A stretch of 64,000 nucleotides of DNA from Mercurialis annua (lineage: Eukaryota; Streptophyta; Magnoliopsida; Malpighiales; Euphorbiaceae). Below are positions 55,750 to 64,000 of this stretch, one piece after another. The notes under the pieces are model-generated. The model saw only the letters and a list, made by a program, of their open reading frames with translations, had not been told where the DNA came from and did not search any database. The position numbers and the translations under genes were made by a program. The stretch covers positions 8,377,501 to 8,441,500 of the forward strand of contig NC_065575.1 in the NCBI RefSeq assembly GCF_937616625.2. The letters run 5' to 3'. Positions within the stretch are counted from its first letter, which is position 1. Each line of letters opens with the position of its first letter.

Positions 55750-56862
55750 TCATTCAATAGGCAATAGTCCCATTCCTTTTGAGGTTTTATGGACTTTCTC
55801 TCTAGCTAATCCTTTCGTCAAAGGATCTGCTAAGTTATCATCAGTGCGTACATGATCCACTCTAACAGCCCCTGTTGAGATAAATTCTCTAACAGTGTTG
55901 TGCTTACGACGTATCTGTCGTTTCTTACCATTATAATAACGGTTCTCAATTTTTGCAATAGCCGCGGTACTATCGCAATGGATCAACACAGCTGGTATCG
56001 GTCTTTCCCATAAAGGAATCTCAGCTAGCAGGCTTCTTAGCCATCCTGCTTCTTCACTAGCAGCAGCTAGTGCTATCATTTCTGACTCCATCGTAGATTG
56101 AGCCAGAATCGTCTGTTTCTTTGATTTCCAAGAAACAGCTCCACCAGCTATACTGAAAATATAGCCGCTCGTGGCTTTGGAATCATCTGACAATGTATTC
56201 CAATCTGCATCACTATACCCTTCAAGTACAGCAGGATGCTTCAGATAATATAATCCAAGATTCATTGTTCTTTTATGGTATCTCATAACTCTTTCAATAG
56301 CATGCCAATGCTCAATACTAGGTCTACTAGTAAACCTGCACAGTAATCCTACGACATATGCAATGTCGGGTCTAGTACAATCAGTGGCATACCGAAGGCT
56401 GCCAATGATGCTCGCATATTCAGACTGTCGTACACTATCACCAGTGTTCTTAAAGAGTTTTACACTTGGATCATAGGGTGTACATGCAGATTTACAGTCG
56501 AAGTAGTTATATTTCTTTAGAATCTTCTCAACATAGTGAGATTGATCTAAAGAAATTCCTTTTTCAGATCTAGTTATCTTTATGCCAAGAATGACATTCG
56601 CTTCACCTAGATCTTTCATATCAAAGTTGGCACCCAACATTGATTTCACAGCATTCACAACATGAATATTTGATCCAAAAATCAACAAGTCATCAACATA
56701 TAAACATATGAAAGTACAAAGCTCATTCTCATATTTATAATATATACATTTGTCACTTTCATTCACTTTAAAACCATTTGAGATGACAAGATTATCAAAT
56801 TTCTCATGCCATTGCTTAGGTGCCTGTTTTAGACCATACAAGGATTTGTCTAACTTGCACAC
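55750..56862 (-). pseudogene. Copia-2 reverse transcriptase C-terminus and RNase H
   Basis: 370 codons: [18 protein letters not shown], catalytic [23 protein letters not shown], then RNase [20 protein letters not shown] and [20 protein letters not shown], ending [14 protein letters not shown]. Just upstream, the frame holds a TAG after VIHGHE (near 56865) and then EIYMDQPEGF, so the RT N-terminus is present but interrupted. Confidence 0.88.
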
Positions 56863-57269
56863 TTTCTATTCATGTCCATGTATCACAAAACCTTCAGGTT
56901 GGTCCATGTAAATTTCTTCCTCCAATTCACCATTCAGAAAAAGTGGTCTTAACATCCATTTGGTGTACTACCAAATCATAAAGTGCAGCCATCGAAATTA
57001 GCACTCTAATGGATGTTATTCTAGTAACAGGTGAATAGGTATCAAAGAAATCAACGTTTTCACGTTGTCTATAACCCTTAGCTACAAGTCGAGCTTTATA
57101 TTTGTCAATAGTGCCATCGGGTTTTCTTTTTCAAAATCCATTTACAACCTATGGTCTTGCAACCGGGGGGTAAATCAGTCAAATGTCAAGTTTTATTGGA
57201 CTCCAAAGATTCCATTTCATCATTTATGACTTCTTGCCAAAGATCAACATCTAAAAAAGTTAGAGCTTC

Positions 57270-57551
57270 CTAGAGGTTTGCAGTATCCTCCTCTAAAGAA
57301 TAGACTTGGAAATTTGGACCAAAGTCTTTCGAGATTCTAGCTCTTTTACTCTTTCTGTTCTCTGGTTCTATATCATCTGTAATCTCATTATTCCTGACAA
57401 CAGGAATTTTACTAGATGATTCGCCCCCACTATTTTCTAATTTAAAAGGAAATTTCTGTTCATAAAAATCAGCATCCACATATTTAAAAATCACTCGTGC
57501 AGTCAAGTCATAAAATATGTATGACTGCATACCCAATGAACACACATTCAT
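57270..57551 (-). pseudogene. Copia-2 integrase-RT linker
   Basis: 93 codons: SYIFYDLTARVIFKYVDADF, like the end of the integrase region in copia pol (…V.SRDV.F.E), then an acidic linker with NRKSKRARISKDFGPNF. Frameshifts lie on both sides. Confidence 0.65.
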
Positions 57552-58274
57552 AGGCCCTACTTGTTAATTTTATTCGTTTTGAATCCGGAATCCTAACATA
57601 GGTCAAACAACCCCATGTTCTCAAATAAGACAAATTGGTTGTCTTTTCTTTAAAATCTCAAGGTGAAATCTTATTGTTCGATTTTGGTACTCTCTTTAGC
57701 ACGTAGCAAACAGTCAATAATATTTCACCCCACCAGCAATACATGAGTTTAATAAAATAGACACTAGAGCTTCTGTAATTATTCTATTTTTTCTTTCGGC
57801 TTTACCGTTCATTTCAAGAGAGTAAGGTGCTGTTCTTTCGTTAACAATGCCATATAAAATTCAATAAACATGCTTTATCCATATTCAATTCTTCTATTAC
57901 TTCGAAATCTTTTAATTTTCTTTAAAAGATGTTCAGTTGCAGTCACAAAAAACTTAAACATGTCAAGTGCGTCACTTTTATTTTTCATCAAATACACATG
58001 TGTAAAATAAGAACATTCATCAATATAAAATATTTCTTACCATTTCTGGTCAAGGTATCATCAAATTCACATATATCCGAAAAAACTATTTTAAACATTT
58101 CAGATATTCTAATAAAACATTATACGTCGTTTTAGTCATTTTCGCTGAACTAATAAAGTCACATTTTTTCCTTTAAAAAAAAAACAGTTCACTATTGTTT
58201 TAGGTATTAAACCTCACGAACTCAATTAATTAATAACTATATTATCAACATGATGAATTTTAGCATGCCAAGCA

Positions 58275-58673
58275 TTAAAAGCACATAGCATGTATGCGGA
58301 CGGAAAAAATAATATTTAAATTAACAATTAATTTAAACATACCGTCAAAGGTAAAATCATCTCCGATATTTTGAGTAAATCCGGCTTTATTCTGAAAAAA
58401 TTCAGAGATCAACTTTGTTCTCATCATAGGAGTGTGCAACATATCCTTCAAAATCACATGCTTCTCTGAAGTAAGCTTCGGTTCTTTATCGCCAAATCCG
58501 GAAGGTGTAGTGGTGTGGATATCACCCACCAACACTTTCTTAACTTTAGTAATAGTGTATGTTTTGAACATAAAGGTCACAACAGAAATAGCATGATGCG
58601 TCAGTGTCTGCCCACCATCTGTCTGATCTATCATTAAGATTGATCTCAGAAATAAACATTCACAACGTGACAT
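58275..58673 (-). pseudogene. Copia-2 protease-region remnant
   Basis: Contains KKVLVGDIHTTTPSGFGDKE, KHVILKDMLHTPMMRTKLIS and NKAGFTQNIGDDFTFDG, the segment between the protease and integrase of copia pol. The integrase (about 57550-58270) is too decayed to follow. Confidence 0.65.
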
Positions 58674-58941
58674 TTTTTTTCAATCAGGTTATTCTGTTAA
58701 ACAGAACTAAACCTGTTCTGATACTTGTGTGTCATATGACATGATTTATCACAGTTGTAACTCACAAACTGGTCATTGTCATTTCCAATAATTGGTTACT
58801 GTTTCATAATAGGTTTAATTTATAATTAAACTTTCTAATAGAACCGTTGTATGAAACAACGAGAACTTCATGATCAATGTTTTATTTTCGCAACCTCTTC
58901 GGAATTCATGGCAGCAACTGTTAAGGGACACGTCTAAAAAT

Positions 58942-59454
58942 TGTTGGAACAATTGCCGGTTGAAACATGAATTTCCGAAAAGGCTGAGTCGCGGACTAGG
59001 TCGCTCTCTTTTAGACGTTTCGTGGCTCAGCTCAGAGGTGCAAAACTGACTATCAACCACGTCGTCCCTAGGATAAAACAGCCAGAAAATACTTCCACTA
59101 CTGCACTGTGGTAACAGCTCAATAACACTCAGTCATATTGCTCAAGAACTGGATAACACAAGACTGTGTTTTCTTTAACTCAAAGAAAAAAAACTTAATT
59201 TAAAACACAAGACTGTGTTTTCTTTATAACACAAAATTGTATTTCTTTAATTAAAAAAAAAAACTTTTATTTATAACACAAGATTTCTTGAATTTAGAGG
59301 AAAAACTCTAGTTTTTTTTGATTTGTAAAACAAATAAGGAGGAAGCTTTAATTTATAGGAAAGTTAGAGATCTTTTTTTCCATGTGGAAAAAAATACAAT
59401 CTTTAATTTTTTGAATGTTTCACACATTAGTGTGTTCACACACTAATTTCAACA
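58942..59454 (-). repeat. Copia-2 right (5') LTR
   Basis: 513 bp version of the LTR, ending AATTTCAACA at 59454. Confidence 0.85.
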
Positions 59455-59459
59455 GATTC

Positions 59460-59854
59460 TATGCCATGCCATGCAAACAAAGCAATACTAGTGGTGGATA
59501 GACTTTGTTTCTGCTGCAGACTGCATTTTTTCTTCTCTTGACCTCTTCAAAAGATTTGTCACTTTCAAATAGATAGTTCACTAACAGAAATTTCCGATCG
59601 AATTCAATCTAACAGGAAAATCTCGCTCTATTATACATATTTTCTTTTTTTGATGAATTATTAAACATATTAAAACACTGCCATATCATATTCAATAAAT
59701 TTTCTTACATCTGCATATTACTTTTGCTTATTTTCCTTGACAAGTGCGGTAATATGTAGTTGTTATGTTCTTGATAAACCTTAAGAAATTTCAATAATTC
59801 CAATTCTGAATGTTTGAGCTCTAACATTTGTTACTGCCTAATTATCTGTTGCAG
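59460..59854. other. 3' end of intron 1 of gene 3
   Basis: Unremarkable intron. It ends with ATCTGTTGCAG before exon 2, very similar to the gene 1 acceptor. Confidence 0.6.
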
Positions 59855-59890
59855 GAAGTGATAAGAATATAAAGTTGGAAGTTGGTATAG
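59855..59890 (+). CDS. LRK10L gene 3, exon 2 (36 nt, juxtamembrane linker)
   Basis: Twelve codons, phase 1 to phase 1, between TTGCAG and GTAAGA; with the last base of exon 1 reads GSDKNIKLEVGI. Compared with gene 1 exon 2 (16078-16113) it differs at only a few positions and shares the flanking intron bases (GTAAGAAATTA). The transmembrane and kinase exon that should follow is not found up to 64000. Confidence 0.87.
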
Positions 59891-60451
59891 GTAAGAAATT
59901 ACTCTATCTCATCTCTCGCTTTTTTAAAAATTATTTTATTTTTAGTTTACTTTATTAATTTTAGACAAAAGGTATAAAATAAAAACTCTTGTAATTTCCT
60001 CAAAAGTACCCTTGAATTAATTTTAGGCACAGTTAAACCTTATTTAATTTAAAATAGAACAAATAACCTTTCGTCCAACACCGTTAAAAACACTCGTTAA
60101 TTGCTGACATGTTTTCTTATAACCATATAGGAAATATGTCCAAAGATAATTTTAATATTTTAAATATTTATCAAAAATTTGAAGTGTTAAGTGTCCAAAA
60201 AGTATTTTCTAAAAAAATTAGAGGACTCTTTTGCACAATTTAAAAATATTCAGGGTTTAAGTTGTCCAAAAAACTTATAGCAGACTTATGTGTATTTTTG
60301 AGAAAATTATATAAAAAAATAAAATTACACCGTTTACCTTAATGTTATTATTAAATGAAAATGATTATAACTCATCTAATGATAAATAAAACTTCATTTT
60401 GAAAAAAAAAAACAGTTACTGTCTCATCTGCATTGGAAACCAACTGTATAA
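59891..60451. other. Intron 2 of gene 3, AT-rich
   Basis: No exon or bounded element recognised. Confidence 0.5.
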
Positions 60452-61114
60452 GAGCATCTACAATGAACTCTCTATTATACTAAAACTCTTTATTTTAGAG
60501 AGTATAATAATAAATTACAATTTTAATAGACTCTTTATTTTTAAAAATAAAAGTAAAGAGCCTATTGTGGAGAGCAAACAAACTCTCTATTTTCAGAAAA
60601 GCATACGTGTTATTTTCTTTCCACTACTTCCTTACTTCTCACAGATAAAAAAAAAACATCTTCTCTATTCATCTATTTCGTTCTTCCCATCATAATGCAA
60701 CAATTTTCATGTTTCACTGTGTTCTTTCTTTTCTTATTTTCATCATAATTTCCATCTATTTCAACACCAATTGGCTTTCATTTTAACCCACAGAAGATTA
60801 GGAAATTATAAATACAAGAAAAAGAAATTTAATTTTCTATCCAATTTAAATAACAAAGATTATAGCTTTATGGCGAAAGTGATTATTCTGATTTTTCTGT
60901 TTTAGAGAGAAAATGTTGATTTCTCTGCAATCTTTTTTTAAATTAAAAAAACTATATTTATTTCTCTTTTTATTTATAAATTAATTGATTTAATTTGTAT
61001 TTTTAAAAAGTCCATTGAATACAAATAATTTTTTTACTCTTTATAATTAAAGATGCTCTTTATTTTTTTAAAGATGCTTTTTAAAATAAAGAGCAATATT
61101 AAAAATGCATGCTC
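60452..61114. mobile_element. Possible MITE with GAGCATCT / ATGCTC ends
   Basis: Starts GAGCATCTACAATGAACTC and ends with AAAGAGCAA...GCATGCTC; the motif GAGCATCTNCAATG and internal AAAGAGNA repeats are common in plant MITEs. Ends are inverted only loosely and no target duplication was identified. Confidence 0.35.
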
Positions 61115-61430
61115 TAATATTTATAAATCTAAATTATTTTTTAAATTTAAACATCGGAGTCATTTATCAATTGGTCAAACTCATATTAAGATTCTTATCC
61201 TATATGATTTTTATTCAAGAGACTTCTATCTCAAAAACATTATCTTATCGGCCTATATGCTTACTTTTTTAAAATGTTAATACCCTTTTCTGGACAGACC
61301 TCGGCAAATGTAATTAAAAGAAATTCATTAAGTTTAAAGATATATTTGTATAATAAAATTACATAAAAAGTCTTAAACTAATTAGAAATCTAGAAATACT
61401 CCTAACAATGGTTAAAATATACCTAGAATT
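61115..61430. other. Intron 2 of gene 3, dispersed-repeat fragment
   Basis: TTTATTCAAGAGACTTCTATCTC near 61210 resembles the sequence near 19875 downstream of gene 1. Nothing else recognised. Confidence 0.45.
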
Positions 61431-62760
61431 TTTATTCTAATTTGTATTAAAAATTTAATTAGTGGAGTATTTGGGAGTAAAATAACTTTATTATTATTGG
61501 CTAATTAAAAAGTATAATCCAATTAAGATTAATACTCCTAATGCTATGTATATTATTTACTCCCTATAAATACATTATCTCATTCATCTTTTAGAGTACA
61601 ATAAAACCGAACATACTATGTAGACATTGATGTGAATAAGGGAGAAAAAGGGATGTTCTCTATTTGATGATTCTCACCAATTTTGTACTTTTTTTGATGA
61701 TTAGTGGATGTCTGGATTCTTTTGCCCGTGGATGTACGCTTTAATGCCGAACCACGTAACTCTCTTGTATTATTTATTTATTTTGCTATATCATTGTTTG
61801 TTGATCAAATTCATGATTAAATATCTACCAAATGGTTTCGGTTTCGCTGCGCGTAGCAATCCGATCACAAGCCGATCACGACAATTGGTACCAAATATTC
61901 AACAATTGGTATCATTGTTACAACAATTGATATCAGAGGTAATTTGGTTTTCAGATTTAATATGAATTATGATTATTATGGAAAATATATTTTTTTGGAG
62001 GATTTCGCAATTTTAAGGCTAAATTACTTGACACAAAGAAGATTATTTGAAGATAGAGAAGCCACCAAAAGTGCCGAAAGTCGTTGATTGAAGACAAACA
62101 TGATATGAAAATTCTTAGGGAGAATTTTGCGATAGAGATCAATATGCTATTTATTGTAGAAAGAAGAAAGGTATGATTTTTTTCTCGAACTCACAATTTG
62201 AGGATTTTATAGAGTTTTTGTAAGATGAATGATTGAGGTAATGTCTTTATACTCTCATGAAACTCCATAAGTGATTTGGATCTAAGAATTATTTTTAAGA
62301 GTTTGTTAAATGAAAACTTTGTTTGGGCATAGTCAGATTTTGATAAAATCATGACATCGCAAAATGAGATTTTCTTTTGATTAAGTAACAATCTTAGACA
62401 CAAGATGGATTACAAAGTCTGTAATTTGGAACGACGTCACTATTGGATTACTTATAAGTCAATTTGTTTGGAAATAATTAAATGTAGAACTAGTTGTATT
62501 CTACAATTGTAGCAACATATTTTTTTGATCTAAATTTTTTTAGCAGATTCAGGTTGTTCATATCACATGTGTGCCAATTTTGATTAGTTTTATGACTACA
62601 ACTGAGTTGATAGTAGAGTATAGTTATACGCAACGGTCAATACATGAAAAATTTGGATATTGGTTCAGTTAAGGACAAGATGCATAATGATGCAGTTAGA
62701 ACAATAACAAATGTTCAACATGATTTCTATATGCACATGTCTGGTATCTCAATATATAAA
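61431..62760 (+). mobile_element. Decayed Ty1/copia fragment
   Basis: An LTR-like part has CTATAAATAC (near 61565) and AACCACGTAA near 61750, then repeated ATTGGTATCA-like phrases near 61890-61935, resembling a primer-site region. Further on ADSGCSYHMCANFD (62543) is a copia protease motif, and LDIGSVKDKMHNDAVRTITN (near 62652) matches the following conserved segment. Many stops; the ends are not defined. It sits in the presumed intron 2 of gene 3. Confidence 0.65.
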
Positions 62761-63154
62761 CTATGAGTTTTATGGATTATTGGCAATGAAGTGAGATTAG
62801 ATGCTGCACTTATGATCTACGCTCATTGGGTTGGTCGACTTATAAAGATTAAACGATATGCTACGACCTCAACAATTATTTTTTGAATTAATCATTATAG
62901 GCTACTAATGACGTTTGTTTCTGATATCAGTTTTAAGACCAATAAAATTTAAAGCTTTGTGAAATTTTGATTGATACATGCTGAAGATAGTAAATCTTCA
63001 TGTCATTTTGGTTTCAGCAAGTTCAAAAGTACGGTCTTAAAACTTGTATGGTCTTTCTTAAAGACCAATTTTGAAATAAGTTCAGTTAGACTTAAATGGA
63101 GAAGGTGGAGCATAACAGTAATCACATTTTATTTGAGTATTCAAGTTAAGGTGG
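62761..63154. other. Unassigned sequence after the copia fragment
   Basis: May be more decayed retrotransposon; no motif supports it. Confidence 0.4.
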
Positions 63155-64000
63155 TGTTGAAAATTAACCCAACTTGTAGTAATCCGGAAGTCGGATGTCG
63201 GTCCCACGGAGACAAGAGGTTTAAAGTGAATGAAATTGACTTTGATTTTCAATTCGGAAAGCAAAGAGTAATTGGATTTTTGATTAATAGCAACGGAACT
63301 AAAAATTAAGCAATCACTAATTAGACTAAGAAGCAATTACGAATTAAACGACTAATTGATTAAAGGATAAAAAACAATAATTAAAAGCGCCTAAGGGTTG
63401 CTAATCATGCCAACGAGATTTCTAGGTAATAGATTAAAGGGTTGCTAATTGATTAAAGGATAAAAAACAATAATTAAAACAATTGGATGTCGACTACACA
63501 ATCAATCCGATTAATCCGCAAACTCAAACAACCGCTAAATCCCTAAATCACTCTCGCGCATTTAGGTCTTAAGCTTATGCTCAACTAGGTCTATTCAATT
63601 AGCTTAACTCTCGTCCTCACTAATCAAACACAAATCATAAATTAAGAAGCTAACTTAATCTAAGCATTAAGATCATTAAATACAGCAAAACCCTAACCCA
63701 TACAACCCTAACCAATCATCTAGCAATCATATATAGCAATCATAAACAACCCCTAGACTAGGGGTTTAGCTACTCATGATTAAAGTTAAAACAACAACTA
63801 AGCAATAGTAAATCAACATAATAAAAGTGTGAAAGTTTACCTCAAATAACAATGAAGAACAATAGAGTATGAATAAGATAATCAAGATTCAATAACTAAG
63901 CTTGTATTAAAGATGAATTCAAAACCCAAAAATCTGGAAATAAAAGCTTGAAATCCTTAACAATGGAGGAATCTCCAAGAACAAGTCACCAAAACTAAGA
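63155..64000 (-). mobile_element. Athila-like LTR, partial, running off the window
   Basis: Plus strand starts TGTTGAAAATTAACCCAAC and parallels the solo LTR at 36930 (TGTTGAGCAAAAACCCAAC), then ATCCGG...GGTCCCACGGAG beside ACTCGG...GAACCCACAAGGAG, and CCCCTAGACTAGGGGTTTAG beside CCCCCAAACATGGGGGATTAG. No primer site precedes it, so it is a solo LTR or the outer edge of a 3' LTR. The other end lies beyond 64000. Confidence 0.7.

Larger units (their letters stand above)
54708..59454 (-). mobile_element. Older Ty1/copia element in intron 1 of gene 3
   Basis: LTRs 54708-55235 (528 bp) and 58942-59454 (513 bp), TGTTGGAAC...TTTCAACA, differ by several indels and substitutions. Flanks GGTTC (54703-54707) and GATTC (59455-59459) match 4 of 5. 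A polypurine tract (minus GTGGGGGAT) abuts the left LTR; no Met-type primer site is seen beside the right LTR. The interior is decayed, with one good RT-RNase H frame. Confidence 0.87.

Overview
The window reads as nuclear DNA of a eudicot plant. It holds intron-split receptor-kinase genes of the LRK10L type (GUB_WAK_bind / WAK_assoc ectodomain plus kinase). The rest is mostly nested plant transposable elements: L1-type LINEs, Ty1/copia, Ty3/gypsy including an Athila-like element, Helitrons, MULE, hAT, CACTA and Stowaway MITEs, and one tRNA-derived SINE. There is no bacterial operon structure, CRISPR array or rRNA. Coordinates and boundaries were read by eye, with no alignment or database search.

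Layout. 1-9.6 kb is a TE field: a minus-strand Helitron (876-1433), a decayed full-length LINE with 12-bp target duplications (1463-6557), a hAT MITE (6657-6907), and an RNase H-like fragment split by a 203-bp CACTA mini-element. A Stowaway-type composite full of GCGACGG hairpins (7899-9298) and a probable solo LTR (9603-10352) follow. A 1.34-kb foldback element with 9-bp target duplications (10454-11789) lies just upstream of LRK10L gene 1 (exons 11915-12707, 16078-16113, 18480-19587). Its kinase exon carries a 1-bp frameshift, and its introns hold a MULE MITE, a Stowaway, a hAT MITE, a SINE and an LTR.

19.6-41.6 kb is intergenic: short-motif repeats, a decayed MULE transposase, then an unusual arrangement. 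A 1.35-kb block (23224-24572 and 34085-35434) occurs twice, flanking an almost LTR-less Athila-like element (24573-34084) that ends exactly at its primer binding site. The second copy of the block runs into an intact-bounded Ty3/gypsy element (34929-41605, CCCAA duplications), whose pol is interrupted by a 1.5-kb solo LTR (36930-38456).

41.6-64 kb: LRK10L gene 2 is represented only by its ectodomain exon (42592-43393). It is followed by MULE MITEs, a CACTA transposase remnant, and a LINE fragment interrupted by a Helitron whose removal restores the reading frame. LRK10L gene 3 (50226 onward) has exon 1 broken by a young copia deletion derivative with identical LTRs (50898-54416), a second older copia in intron 1, and a recognisable 36-nt exon 2 (59855-59890). 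Its kinase exon is not in the window. The end holds a decayed copia and part of an LTR related to the solo LTRs above.

Working together: the three LRK10L loci look like a tandem cluster of cell-surface receptor kinases in the same orientation, sharing phase-1 splice junctions. Within this window none is an intact gene: gene 1 has a frameshift, gene 2 has only its first exon, and gene 3 has a disrupted exon 1.
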